64,000 bases of DNA from assembly GCA_963803875.1 (NCBI GenBank), contig CAWDOA010000005.1:1-64000 (forward strand), read 5' to 3'. Shown one piece after another: positions 26,748 through 36,414 of this stretch; the stretch's first letter is position 1; each line of letters begins with the position of its first letter. Under the pieces are notes generated by a model. It did not search any database. It had not been told where the DNA came from and saw only the letters and a list, made by a program, of their open reading frames with translations. The position numbers were made by a program, and so were the translations under genes. The stretch is from JABDIY01 sp963803875 (GTDB lineage: Bacteria; Actinomycetota; Acidimicrobiia; Acidimicrobiales; SZUA-35).

Positions 26748-28259
26748 ACCTCATCGTCGACATCGATCGCGATGCCTTCACCGAACTGGCTCGGCATCAC
26801 AGGGCAATACCAGTTCGAGCAGAACTCCTGGCCGACATGGCCACTCCGATCAGCGGGTTCTTTCGTTGCGTAGGCAGTGAACCTGGCTTCCTGCTCGAGT
26901 CAGCCGAACACGGCGAACGTTGGAGCCGCTATTCCTTTGTCGGTCGACGGCCGCTGGCCACACTCGTGGCGCAGAGGTCTCGAAGTGGAGGTTCGGGGTT
27001 CGCTGCCAGTACCTGAACTACCCACCGATCCGAGGAATCCTGGCCGCGGTCGACCACCTCATCTCCACCCTCACCTCACCGGTCAACCCTGATGATCCAC
27101 CCCTGGGCGCCGGATTGGTCGGGTTCTTCGGCTACGACGTGGTCCGCGAGGTCGAACGGTTCCCCGACCCACCGCACCGACGACCAGGGGTATCCAGATG
27201 CCGTTATCGACGTGGTCGGAGATATCGCCGCCTATGACCACTGGCGCCAGCGTGTCCTGCTCGCCTCGGTTGCGCTCTGCCCGAAAACCCCACCCCAGCT
27301 GAGGTCGATGCCGCCTACGACGATGCCGTGACTCGGTTGCACACACTCGCTGCCGACGGCGCTCGCCCGGTCGTGAGCCGCATGCTGCAACTCCGGTGAG
27401 CAACCACTGCCCGAGGTCACGTCTTCGTTGGCGGTCCGGCCTCTACCAAGCTGCGGTCAAGGCGGCGAAGGAGTACATCGTTGCCGGAGACATCTTCCAG
27501 GTCGTCCTTTCGCAGCGGTTCGATTTCCCACTCGAAGCCGACGACACCGATGTGTATCGAGTTCTCCGCCAGATCAATCCAAGCCCGTACATGTACCTCC
27601 TACGCCATCCGGAGCTGAGCTTGGTGGGATGCTCGCCCGAACCGCTGGTGCAGGTCCAACAAGGTCGGGTGATCTCACGTCCGATCGCAGGTACCCGCTT
27701 TCGAGGCAAAGACGATGCCCACGACCGCCGGTTGGCCGCGGAGTTGTCCGAGGACCCCAAGGAACGGGCGGAGCACGTGATGCTGGTCGATCTTGCCCGA
27801 AATGATCTGGGCCGGGTGGTGAAGTTCGGATCGCTCGAGGTCACCGAGATGATGACGCTGGAGAAATACAGCCACGTGATGCACCTCACCAGCCAGGTCG
27901 AAGGCAACCTACGGCCCGATGCGTCTGTCGTCGACGTCCTTCGAGCCACGCTGCCGGCAGGAACGGTGTCGGGCGCCCCGAAGGTTCGGGCGATGGAGAT
28001 CATCGACGAACTCGAGCCGGTACGCCGAGGCCCCTATGCCGGTGTGGTCGGCTACTTCGGCTTCAACGGGACCTTCGACACCGCAATCACGATACGCACG
28101 ATGGTGTGTTCGGACGGCAAGGCATCGGTCCAGGCCGGAGCGGGTGTCGTGGCCGACTCTGACCCCGAGCTGGAGGATCTGGAGTGCCGGAACAAGGCAA
28201 GGGCGCTCCTGGCGTCGGTGGCAGCCGCAAACCAGATGCGGATCGCTCGAATGACCTAG
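26744..28259 (+). CDS. trpE: Anthranilate synthase component I, about six frameshifts in the 5' half
   Basis: First committed step of tryptophan synthesis, using chorismate and ammonia from TrpG (not seen here). The composite is about 504 residues. From about 27430 on the frame is intact and carries the chorismate-binding core: 'YIVAGDIFQVVLSQRF', 'INPSPYMYLL', 'GCSPEPLV', 'RPIAGTRFRG', 'EHVMLVDLARNDLGRV' and 'LPAGTVSGAPKVRAMEII'. The first half is legible only by switching frame near 26970, 27030, 27170, 27270, 27390 and 27440. The dense shifts beside a perfect half argue for a poor consensus patch, not decay. Confidence 0.85.
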
Positions 28260-28287
28260 GAACGCTGACAAGTACAGGGGGCAGCCG

Positions 28288-29541
28288 CTATTCGTCGGGC
28301 GAGACCGAAGGCGAGGCGGGCTCGGGGTCAGTGCCCACCGGATCGGCTTGGGCTGCAAGGCTCGGCCAGTGGGATGTGATCTCCTGCCAGAGGAGATCGG
28401 CGACCCAACGGCTGCCGATCTCGGTGATGTGGACGCCGTCGGGTTGACGGGCCAGCTGTTGCGCACCACCCGGGTCGTCCACGAACCGGGCATAGTTGCC
28501 GCTGTCATCGACCAGTAGGTCGTCGATGTCCAGTACTGAAACCCACGGTCGCAGCTCGGCCTGGGATGTGACGATCTCGTTGATCTGGTTGGAGATGATT
28601 TCCCGTCGCTGTTCTGCCATCGGGGGCAGCAACACCCAGATCAGCCGGGTGTCTTCATATGCCGTCACGTCCATTATGAGACCAACCCGGCGTCGGTACT
28701 CCTCGAGCCATTCTGGTGTCGACACCTCCAGAACCGATGACTGGAGTCGCATGGCTTGGTCGTCGTTGCCGCCCACCATGTAGACGATCGCTTCAGGCGG
28801 TGTTTCCTGAGAGATGACCTCGGACAGTCGGGCTGGCCAGTCGAAGTAGTCAGGTCGGGCCAGGCCGGTTGAAATGTGATAGTCGATGTCGATGTCGGTT
28901 CGTTCCGGAGGAGCGATTCGATAGGCGATATGAGCAGCCATGAACTGACCCAGGCTGTCGCCACCGAGCCAGATTCTCAGCGGATCTCCTGAAGTGATCG
29001 AGCGCAGCGTCGGGATCTCCGGTTCTGGTACTGGCTCGTTGCCTCGGTCCGTGGAAACACTGTCGAGATCGTTTGTATCCGGCTGATTGGGGTCAGTTCC
29101 GGTGGAGACACCCGGCTCCGTTGCCTCGCCGGTATCGATTGATCGGGCCGCCGACCCGTCCGGTTCGAGCCCTATGTCGCTCAGAGCCAACTCGCCCAGG
29201 ATGACATCATCATCGTTGTTCTGGAGCCCGGGTCCGTCCTCGTAGCTGACCACCGAGCGGATCCAGCCGCCGGGGCGGTCGAGGTAGAGCGTGTGGCTTG
29301 CATCATCGACTACTCGGGCAGCGCTCAGCCAACGATCTCGTTCAGGTCCGAACTCCATCCGTTGAGCGATGTCAACGAGGCTGGCCGAGGCGAGGAATGC
29401 CGCCAGAACCAGGAAGAACAGCGTGCCCAGCAGCGTGCGGAAGGAATCGAAACGATATGTGGTCGTGAGCGGATCGGGCGCCGGTCGGCGGGCGATTGCG
29501 GGTTGCTTGGAGTTCTGCTGCTCCCGGAGTCTGGATCGCAT
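28288..29541 (-). CDS. SGNH/GDSL-type hydrolase (DUF459-like), membrane anchored
   Basis: 417 residues from ATG 29541, which overlaps the stop of the MBOAT gene (TGATG). One N-terminal helix (LLGTLFFLVLAAFLASASL) anchors it; an acidic Pro/Thr-rich spacer follows (residues about 110-165). The C-terminal SGNH domain has block I 'WLGGDSLGQFM', block III 'YMVGGNDDQAM' and block V 'DGVHITEIGSRW' with the catalytic Asp-x-x-His. With a preceding membrane O-acyltransferase this is the usual pair for O-acetylation of an extracellular glycan, acting outside the membrane. The glycan is unknown. Confidence 0.8.
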   Translation of the reverse strand: MRSRLREQQNSKQPAIARRPAPDPLTTTYRFDSFRTLLGTLFFLVLAAFLASASLVDIAQRMEFGPERDRWLSAARVVDDASHTLYLDRPGGWIRSVVSYEDGPGLQNNDDDVILGELALSDIGLEPDGSAARSIDTGEATEPGVSTGTDPNQPDTNDLDSVSTDRGNEPVPEPEIPTLRSITSGDPLRIWLGGDSLGQFMAAHIAYRIAPPERTDIDIDYHISTGLARPDYFDWPARLSEVISQETPPEAIVYMVGGNDDQAMRLQSSVLEVSTPEWLEEYRRRVGLIMDVTAYEDTRLIWVLLPPMAEQRREIISNQINEIVTSQAELRPWVSVLDIDDLLVDDSGNYARFVDDPGGAQQLARQPDGVHITEIGSRWVADLLWQEITSHWPSLAAQADPVGTDPEPASPSVSPDE

Positions 29542-30913
29542 CAGAACTGGAAGTAGATGAAGGGCTGGACCCCTGGCGGACTGACGGCGGTGATGATCAA
29601 GACCCAGCAGGCGAGCGCAGTGGCCTGGGCCAACGGATCCCACTGGGCAAATCGTTCCAAGATGGCCCTCGCATGGCCTAGCGGTTGAACTTGGATCAAG
29701 AGTGCTGCAACGATCATGGCCCATGCCACCCAATTGACTGAATCAAGACCGGCGTCAGCGGTGAAGAGTCCGCGTAGGACTTCTTCCGCATGACCGAATG
29801 TAGGGGCTCGGAAGAGAACCCATGCGATACAGACCACGTGGAACGTGAGGATCCAACGAAGCACAGGATGGAAGTTGAATCCGCCCCGCAATCGCTCGAG
29901 CATCAACCAGCCACCGTGGATTGCTCCCCACACCACGAAGTTCCACTGCGCACCGTGCCACAACCCACCGAGCAACATCGTGAGGAAGAGGTTCCGATAC
30001 GTGAGGATCTTGCTTCCGCGACTGCCACCGAGGGGAATATAGAGGTAATCACGGAGCCAGCGGGACAGCGTCATGTGCCACCGCCGCCAGAATTCGGTGA
30101 TCGATAGCGAGCGATACGGAGCGTTGAAGTTCTTGGGGAAGTCGAAGCCGAGCAGTAGGGCGATTCCGATGGCGATATCGGTGTACCCGCTGAAGTCGGC
30201 GTAGATCTGAATGGCGTAGCCGTAGATAGCAGTGACGAGCTCCATTTGTGACGCTCGATTGGGAGCGTCGAAGACCGGATCGACAACCGATTGGGCGAGG
30301 TAGTTGGCGACCACGACTTTCTTGAACAGACCCTGACCGATCAACCATGCCGCCTCGCCTGAGGCCACGGTGGGTCTGATGGACCGGCGTTCGAGTTGAG
30401 GAAGGAACTCGGTGGCTCTCACGATCGGACCGGCAACCAGCTGCGGGAAGAACGACGAGGTAGAGCGCCACGTCGATCAACCCGTGGGCGGGAAGCTGGC
30501 GGCGGTGTATGTCGACGAGGTAGCTGATCGCCTGAAACGTGAAGAACGAGATGCCGATCGGCAACAGGATCGGCGATGGCGGGACCTCACTGTTCCCACG
30601 ATCGAGGTCACCGAACTGGTGAAGAACAGGAAGTACTTGAAGAAGCCCAGCACACCCAGGTTGATGGCGACCCCGATTACCGACGATTTCGTCGGGGACG
30701 GTCGGGGTTGGAGTCGATGGCCAGTCCGACCGCCCAGTTGAAGATGATCGAACCAGCGAGCAGTGCTGTGAGCCGGACATCGAACCAGCCGTAGAACACG
30801 AAGGACGCAGCAACCATGAACGGTTTCCACAGCAGCATCGACCGTCGCACGGCGGCGTGGCCGAGCGTCACGAAGAGAAAGAACACTCCGAAGGTGAAGG
30901 TGGGAAAAAGCAT
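29541..30913 (-). CDS. MBOAT-family O-acyltransferase (AlgI/DltB type), three or more frameshifts
   Basis: Composite of about 457 residues from ATG 30913 (MLFPTFTFGVFFLFVTLGHA). The N-terminal helices read in three frames between 30913 and about 30420. The rest is intact and has the MBOAT signatures 'ITEFWRRWHMTLSRWLRDY', 'YIPLGGSRGS' and 'GGLWHGAQWNFVVWGAIHG' with the catalytic His. It passes an acyl group, normally acetyl, across the membrane. It is coupled to the SGNH hydrolase by TGATG and divergent from ygfZ by about 50 bp. Confidence 0.8.
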
Positions 30914-30964
30914 TGCGGTCGGGTCGCTCGGGGAAGGCCGGCGGCCCGGAGCATACTGGCACAC

Positions 30965-31873
30965 GTGTCCCCTTGGAGATTGCTATCGCCGCCTATTCCT
31001 GAGTCGTTCGTCGTGAGCGAGCGACGACAACTCGACGACGTCACCGTTTCGGGGCCCCAGGCCGAGCTGTACCTGCAGGGCCAGCTCTCCCAAAACGTCA
31101 CGACCATGGCGGTCGGCGACTGTCGCTATTCACTCCTATTGCAGCCGCAGGGCCACATGGTTGCGTGGTTTCGGATCGTTCGTACCGACACCGAAGCCTT
31201 TTCGTTGGTGGCTGATGCCGGCGCCGGAACTGCTATTGCGGCCCGTCTCGAACGTTTCAAGTTGGGTACCAAGGCCGAGGTCGCTGTCGGAAACAGTTGA
31301 CGTGATGTCGGTCAGGGCCTCGCCCGAGGAAGATCTTCCCTCCGGCGAGGCAGTGGCGGATGGTCAACTATCTCGTCGTACCGCTGCTCTGGCCAAGGCT
31401 CGCCGGTGTCGATCTGTTCGGTACCGCAGCACAGGCGATGACGTCTGAGGTTCGATCCGAGTTTCGTCGAGGCGCTGCGGATCGGCTCCGGTATCCCGCT
31501 CTACGGGTCCGGATTACGACGACAAGACCGTGCCCGCCGCCCTCGGCGTTGTCGACATGTCGGCCACGTTCTCCAAGGGTTGCTACATAGGGCAGGAACT
31601 CGTGGCTCGAATGGACAGCCGAGGCAACAACTCCCCCCGACGACTGATGAGTCATCTGCGCGGAAGCGGCCGGCCGCCGCAGGTGGGCGAGGAAGCATTC
31701 ACCGAGACGGAGCCGGTTGCGGGGTGCTCACCAGCGTCGTCGCCGTTCAGCGACGGCTGGCTGGCGTTCGCCTCGGTGAAACGAGCTGCCCTCGAAGGTG
31801 GCGAGCTGTCACCGTCGGGTCAGCAGCCCGCTCTGATGTCCCGGCCTCAGGCCCAGGCGTCGGCGGGCACTAA
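30965..31873 (+). CDS. ygfZ: YgfZ/GcvT-like folate-binding protein, several frameshifts
   Basis: Folate-dependent helper in repair or assembly of Fe-S proteins. Start at GTG 30965. The first frame (VSERRQLDDVTVSGPQAELY to VAVGNS) is an N-terminal GcvT-like domain. After shifts near 31295, 31370 and 31520 comes the family signature 'KGCYIGQELVARMDSRGNN' near 31570-31640, followed by a further break. The end is uncertain; a stop at 31871-31873 gives a normal length of about 300 residues and overlaps trpC tail to tail. In actinobacteria this gene is common next to unrelated housekeeping genes. Confidence 0.7.
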
Positions 31874-32682
31874 GGCCGGCCAGCGTTCGATCAGCGCCCG
31901 GACGGCAGCGGTCGATCGTCGCTGCGTGACGAACGACTCACCCACGAGGACGGCGTCGTAACCGGCCGCAACGAGTCCCGGCAGCGTCGGAAGGGCCCCG
32001 CACCCCGCTCTCGGCCACCGCCACGACCTCGTCGGGGATGGCCCAACGAACGCGAACCGCTCGATCGGTGTCCACTTCGAAGGTGACGAGGTCCCGCTGG
32101 TTCACGCCGATCAGTGTTGCGCCCATCCCGGAGGCCCGCTCGATCTCCCGTTCGTCGTGGGTCTCGACGAGGGCATCGAGGCCGAGGTCGGCGGCCAGCA
32201 CGGTGAACTCGGCCAACTCGATCGTCGGTCGAGCGCAGCCGACGATCAACAGGACGCAGTCGGCCCCCATCAGTCGGGCGTCGAGGACGTCTCGACGGTC
32301 GACGGTGAAGTCTTTGCGGAGGACGGGAAGAGACGACAGCGGCGCTGGCCTGAACGAGATCGATCGTCGATCCACCGAAGTGCTCTTGTCGGTCAGCACC
32401 GACAACGCAGCCGCGCCTCCGCCCTCGTACTCGACCGCAAGGGCGGCAGGATCCAGATCGGCGAAGAGGTCACCCTTGGACGGACTGCGCCGCTTGATCT
32501 CGCTGATGACCGACAGCCCCGCAGTCTTGCAAGGCGTCGGCGAAGCCTCGACGCGCTGAGTCGATGGGATCTGAACCAACCTTCGACGCGATCGCTTCGT
32601 GTAGCCACGCCTCGCTCCGCTCGTCGGCAGCCGCACGGTCCCGATGGAACTGAAGAATCTTGTCGAGATAGGTTGCTGCCAC
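31847..32682 (-). CDS. trpC: Indole-3-glycerol phosphate synthase, several frameshifts
   Basis: Fourth step of tryptophan synthesis. The composite is about 278 residues from ATG 32682 (MAATYLDKILQFHRDRAAAD). 'LSVISEIKRRSPSKGDL' carries the substrate-binding Lys; 'FGGSTIDLVQASAAV' lies in a short region read in another frame; 'LPVLRKDFTV' and 'GVNQRDL' (usually N-N-R) follow, then 'GYDAVLVGESFV'. Breaks lie near 32520, 32375, 32335 and 31985. Divergent from trpF across 75 bp. All catalytic parts are present, so I read it as an intact gene with consensus errors. Confidence 0.85.
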
Positions 32683-32757
32683 CTCCAGAATCGTACGCGA
32701 TCGTGGGATCGAAGAGCCCTAGGCTGATCGAACGGAGTTGGAGCTAGGAGCGAGACC

Positions 32758-33411
32758 GTGTTCATCAAGATCTGCGGAATGACCAACGCCGACGATGCCC
32801 TGCTGGCTGCTGGACTCGGCGCCGACGCTGTCGGGTTCATCTTCGCTCCCTCGCCACGACAGGTCACCCCCGGTCGCGTTCGCTCGATCATCGAACGCCT
32901 TCCTGGTTCGGTGCTGCCGGTGGGAGTGTTCCGCAACGAGGCCAAGGAGCGGGTAGTGGAGCTCACGAACAGAACTGGGATCCGGGCGGTTCAGCTCCAC
33001 GGCAATGAGAGCCCCGAGGAGACCCAGTGGATCAATGAGCGGGTACCGAGCGTTATTCGGGCTGTGCCGGCGGGATCAAAGGCGATGATCGAACACGACG
33101 CATTCGGGAAGGTGCGGTTCCTCATCGATGCAGCGACTCCAGGATCGGGCAAGACCTTCGACTGGGAGATCGTGCGCCGGAATCCGATCGATCGTGACTT
33201 CATCTTGGCCGGCGGTTTGAATCCGGAAAACGTGATTGAAGCAATTCAGACCGTTCGACCGTGGGGAGTTGATGTGGCATCAGGGGTCGAGAAGAGGCCC
33301 GGCATCAAAGACGCCACGAAGCTGAATCACTTCATCCTGAATGCCCGTTCGGTCGAGGGGTACGGGGCCAATCACGCACTCGCCGATCCGTGGGACGAAC
33401 CGGCGTTCTGA
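32758..33411 (+). CDS. trpF: Phosphoribosylanthranilate isomerase
   Basis: Third step of tryptophan synthesis, a (beta-alpha)8 barrel. 217 residues from GTG 32758. The general base Cys is in 'IKICGMTN', and the acid Asp in 'LIDAATPGSGKTFDW'. 'AVQLHGNES' and 'ILAGGLNPENV' are conserved, with the phosphate loop in 'GVDVASGVE'. Having a dedicated TrpF means HisA need not be bifunctional. Convergent with the next gene, only 3 bp apart. Confidence 0.93.
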   Translation: MFIKICGMTNADDALLAAGLGADAVGFIFAPSPRQVTPGRVRSIIERLPGSVLPVGVFRNEAKERVVELTNRTGIRAVQLHGNESPEETQWINERVPSVIRAVPAGSKAMIEHDAFGKVRFLIDAATPGSGKTFDWEIVRRNPIDRDFILAGGLNPENVIEAIQTVRPWGVDVASGVEKRPGIKDATKLNHFILNARSVEGYGANHALADPWDEPAF

Positions 33412-33414
33412 TCG

Positions 33415-34314
33415 TCAGTCCGCTTCACCGAAACTGAAGGTCACCGATCCCGTTGCGAGAACGTCACCACTGCCGCCCGTTCCGCTGAAGGCCCGTGCTG
33501 TAACAGAGTAGGTGCCGGGAACAGCACGACGGCCACCAAGGCGGTTGCCGGTGTTACCAAAGAGCGTCCATCTTGCACTGCTCTCCAGTTTGCTGGCGTT
33601 GAAGGGACCCGACATGGCGAAACGGACGCTCTTGGTGCCGGCCGGTGCGAACGCCTCGACGGTGAACAGCGTGATGTCCCCGCCATCGTAAGCTTCACCA
33701 TTCGGAGCGTTGAGGACCGCAAGTCCCATGGCAACGGGTTCGGGCACGGTGCTGGGCGGGGCCGTCGTTGTAGTGGTCGGTTCTGTCGTGGTGGTGGTGG
33801 GTTTCGTCGTCGTCGTGGGGTTTGGTAGTGGTTGTGGTGGGTCGGTCGTGGTTGTGGTGGGTTTGGTAGTGGTTGTGGTGGGTTTGGTAGTGGTTGTGGT
33901 GGGTTTGGTAGTGGTTGTGGTGGGCTTGGTTGTGGGAGGAAGTGTGGTGGTGATTCTGGTGGTCGGTGGTCGTGTGGTCGGGGGCTGCGTCGTGGGGGGT
34001 TTGGTGGTCTGAGGTTGGGTCGTTGGAGCAGGCGTGGTTGTCGGTGCTGCCTTGGTTGCAGACTTGGGTCTGGTAGTCGGAGCGGCGAGAGTTGATGCGG
34101 TGCTGGGTGGTGGTGCCGCGACGACGATCGTTGGAATTGCCGTTGATACAGGACCCGGTGGTGTCGTCGAAGCCACAGTTGCGGAGGTTTCGGTGGATGT
34201 TGATCGAAGTGATGTGGTTGTTTCAGCCAGCAAGGGCTCAATGGGTGCGGCGACCGCATCGATCACCTCGGAGCCATGGTTGTCGAGCACCATTGGGACA
34301 CTGACCACCAGCAC
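33415..34314 (-). CDS. Thr/Pro-rich membrane-anchored extracellular protein
   Basis: 299 residues. An N-terminal hydrophobic anchor (VLVVSVPMVLDN, extended upstream in frame by SVYILIA without a start codon) is followed by a mucin-like region, residues about 30-185, rich in Thr and Pro with K-P-T-T-T-T-T units. The C-terminal domain of about 110 residues (VAMGLAVLNAPNGEAYDGGD to VTFSFGEAD) looks like a beta-sandwich of the kind found on surface proteins. The stalk is a likely O-glycosylation target. The true start may lie further up behind an indel. No enzyme motif seen. Confidence 0.6.
   Translation of the reverse strand: MLVVSVPMVLDNHGSEVIDAVAAPIEPLLAETTTSLRSTSTETSATVASTTPPGPVSTAIPTIVVAAPPPSTASTLAAPTTRPKSATKAAPTTTPAPTTQPQTTKPPTTQPPTTRPPTTRITTTLPPTTKPTTTTTKPTTTTTKPTTTTTKPTTTTTDPPQPLPNPTTTTKPTTTTTEPTTTTTAPPSTVPEPVAMGLAVLNAPNGEAYDGGDITLFTVEAFAPAGTKSVRFAMSGPFNASKLESSARWTLFGNTGNRLGGRRAVPGTYSVTARAFSGTGGSGDVLATGSVTFSFGEAD
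33841..33930. repeat. 21-bp tandem repeat coding for KPTTTTT
   Basis: At least four copies of a 21-bp unit (minus-strand reading T-K-P-T-T-T-T) lie in the stalk of the surface protein. Because 21 is a multiple of three, copy number can change without breaking the frame. Confidence 0.8.
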
Positions 34315-34433
34315 CGCAATGAGGATGTAGACCGAGCGCGTTGAGGCGGCCGCGAAGCCATCGATCGGTTTGCTGGTACATAGAAGCTCCCACGCCTGCG
34401 CCTTACGATGAGGCTAGGCGCGCCGGATCACGA

Positions 34434-34463
34434 CCTTTGATGGGGATTCCTGCCCATCAAAGG
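34434..34463 (-). terminator. Candidate terminator after leuA
   Basis: CCTTTGATGGG and CCCATCAAAGG form a perfect 11-bp stem with an 8-base loop, 59 bp past the leuA stop. There is no U-run, as in many actinobacterial terminators. It separates leuA from the Thr-rich gene on the same strand. Confidence 0.45.
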
Positions 34464-34521
34464 CCGAAACAGGTTTCTGGGCATGCGGCCCTCCGGCGTG
34501 GGTACGAACCCGAGCGTGCGC

Positions 34522-36213
34522 CTAGGAGTGGGCCTGATTGACCGCGCTGAGGATCGCTCGCAGCGACGAGGTGGTGATGTCTGTGTGCATTCCCACCCCC
34601 CACAGTTCGGTGTCGCCGATCTGCATCTCCATGTAGCTCACCGCTTGCACATCTGTCCCAGAGCCGATGCCGTGCTCGTGGTAGTCGAGGACCCGAATCG
34701 CCTTGCCGGTGTGCTCGGCAACGGCAGATGCGAAAGCGGAAACCGAGCCGCCACCTTCGCCGGAGATGGCTATCTCGGCTCCGTCGACTCTGACAACTGC
34801 GTCGATGGTTGTGCGATCTTGGCCCTCAGGGTTGTGGGTGCTTCTGAACGACACCAGCTCGAAGGGTTTGGCGATCGAGAGATAGTGTTCCCGGAAGGTC
34901 TCCCAGATTTCGTTGCCACTGACCTCTTTGCCGGTGGTATCGGTGATCTGCTGGATGACACGGGTGAACTCGATCTGGAGCCGACGGGGAATGTCGAGCT
35001 CCTGCTCGGTCTTGAGCAGATAGGCGACGCCGCCCTTTCCTGACTGGCTGTTGACGCGAATCACGTCTTCGTATGTGCGGCCCACGTCCTTGGGGTCGAT
35101 GGGCAGGTACGGCACTTCCCACAGGCGCTGCTGGGTGGCCTCCATGGCATCGAAGCCCTTCTTGATTGCATCCTGGTGACTTCCGCTGAAAGCGGTGTAC
35201 ACCAAGTCGCCGACGTAGGGGTGACGAGGATGCACTGGCAGCTGGTTGCAGTGCTCGGCGATCCGACGGGATTCGTTGATCTGGGAGAAATCCAGTTCGG
35301 GATCGACGCCCTGGCTGAACAGGTTGAGGGCGAGGGTGACGATGTCGACGTTTCCGGTTCGTTCGCCGTTGCCGAACAGTGTTCCTTCCACACGATCGGC
35401 ACCTGCCATCACGCCGAATTCGGCGGCTGCGACGCCGGTTCCACGGTCGTTGTGCGGGTGCAGGCTCAGAATCACCGAGTCGCGTCGATCCAGATTGCGG
35501 TGCATCCACTCGATCATGTCGCCGTAGATGTTGGCGGTGCTCACTTCGACAGTTGCCGGCAGGTTGAGGATCACTTTGTTGTCTGGGGAAGCCTCGAAGA
35601 CGTCGAGTACAGCTTCACAAACCCGCTTTGCGAACGGCAGCTCAGTTCCGGTGAAGCTCTCCGGCGAATACTCGTAGCGGATGTTTGTCCCTTGCAGAAT
35701 CGCCTCGTTCTTCTTGCATTCCTGAGCACCCTTGACAGCAATGTCGACGATGCCGTCCTCGTCGAGGCCGAACACCACTCGTCGCTGCACCGTGGATGTG
35801 CTGTTGTACAGGTGCATGATCACGTTCTTTGCCCCGACGACGCTCTCATAGGTGCGCTTGATCAGCTCGGGCCGGGCTTGTGTGAGGACCTGTATCGCGA
35901 CGTTGTCTGGGATCAGGCCGTCGTCGATGATCTTGCGAACGAACTCGAAGTCGGTTTCTGAAGCGGACGGAAAGCCCACTTCGATCTCGGTGAAGCCCAC
36001 CTCGACCAGATGCTGGAACATCATGAGCTTGCGGTCGGCGTCCATGGGTTCGATCAGGGCCTGATTGCCGTCTCGGAGATCGACGCTGCACCAGAGAGGT
36101 GTGGTTTCGATGACCGCGTCGGGCCAGGTTCGATCGGCGATAGGTATCGGTGGAAAGGCCTGGTATCTGTCGATCGGCAGTACGCCGGGTCTGTTGTTCA
36201 GGGGGGTAGTCAT
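34522..36213 (-). CDS. leuA: 2-isopropylmalate synthase
   Basis: First step of leucine synthesis, joining acetyl-CoA and 2-ketoisovalerate; normally inhibited by leucine. 563 residues, intact, the long actinobacterial type. The catalytic barrel has 'DLRDGNQALIEPMD', 'NLPATVEVSTANIYGDM', 'SLHPHNDRGTG' and 'GNGERTGNVD'. The C-terminal regulatory LeuA domain (residues about 440-563) has 'GEGGGSVSAFASAV' and 'SYMEMQIGD'. Control: a Leu-rich leader peptide lies 96 bp upstream. Confidence 0.94.
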   Translation of the reverse strand: MTTPLNNRPGVLPIDRYQAFPPIPIADRTWPDAVIETTPLWCSVDLRDGNQALIEPMDADRKLMMFQHLVEVGFTEIEVGFPSASETDFEFVRKIIDDGLIPDNVAIQVLTQARPELIKRTYESVVGAKNVIMHLYNSTSTVQRRVVFGLDEDGIVDIAVKGAQECKKNEAILQGTNIRYEYSPESFTGTELPFAKRVCEAVLDVFEASPDNKVILNLPATVEVSTANIYGDMIEWMHRNLDRRDSVILSLHPHNDRGTGVAAAEFGVMAGADRVEGTLFGNGERTGNVDIVTLALNLFSQGVDPELDFSQINESRRIAEHCNQLPVHPRHPYVGDLVYTAFSGSHQDAIKKGFDAMEATQQRLWEVPYLPIDPKDVGRTYEDVIRVNSQSGKGGVAYLLKTEQELDIPRRLQIEFTRVIQQITDTTGKEVSGNEIWETFREHYLSIAKPFELVSFRSTHNPEGQDRTTIDAVVRVDGAEIAISGEGGGSVSAFASAVAEHTGKAIRVLDYHEHGIGSGTDVQAVSYMEMQIGDTELWGVGMHTDITTSSLRAILSAVNQAHS

Positions 36214-36254
36214 TGGATTCTCGGTTTCGTTCGGTCTTTCATTCTGTGGACAGG

Positions 36255-36278
36255 TGCGGAAGGGCTGAATGCTCCGCA
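36255..36278 (-). promoter_or_regulatory. Inverted repeat in leuA leader
   Basis: TGCGGA and TCCGCA with a 12-base loop, 42 bp before the leuA start and after the leader peptide. It is the best candidate for the attenuation hairpin, though no U-run follows. Confidence 0.35.
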
Positions 36279-36309
36279 GATTGGATCTGTTGTTCCCGAC
36301 GCGTCGTTG

Positions 36310-36405
36310 TCAGACGGCCGGGCAGAGAAGTCGAAGCTCGAGTCCGAGAAGGAGCGCGGTCAGATCTGAGCTACCGGCACCTGGGGTGGGGCTCAACGAC
36401 CACAT
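36310..36405 (-). CDS. leuL: leuA leader peptide (attenuator)
   Basis: 31 codons from ATG 36405 to TGA 36310. The peptide has nine Leu, eight of them within residues 15-27 (LTALLLGLELRLLCPAV). Such a run next to leuA is the mark of ribosome-mediated attenuation: when charged tRNA-Leu is scarce, the ribosome stalls and the leader folds to let leuA be made. TAGTCT lies 6 bases before the ATG, so the transcript may be leaderless. Leader peptides for leuA are described in actinobacteria; this one is read from sequence alone. Confidence 0.75.
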   Translation of the reverse strand: MWSLSPTPGAGSSDLTALLLGLELRLLCPAV

Positions 36406-36414
36406 GGTTTCAGA

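Noticed and set aside
33841..33930. Short regular repeats as a CRISPR array
   Set aside because: Units are contiguous without spacers and in frame inside a Thr-rich gene.
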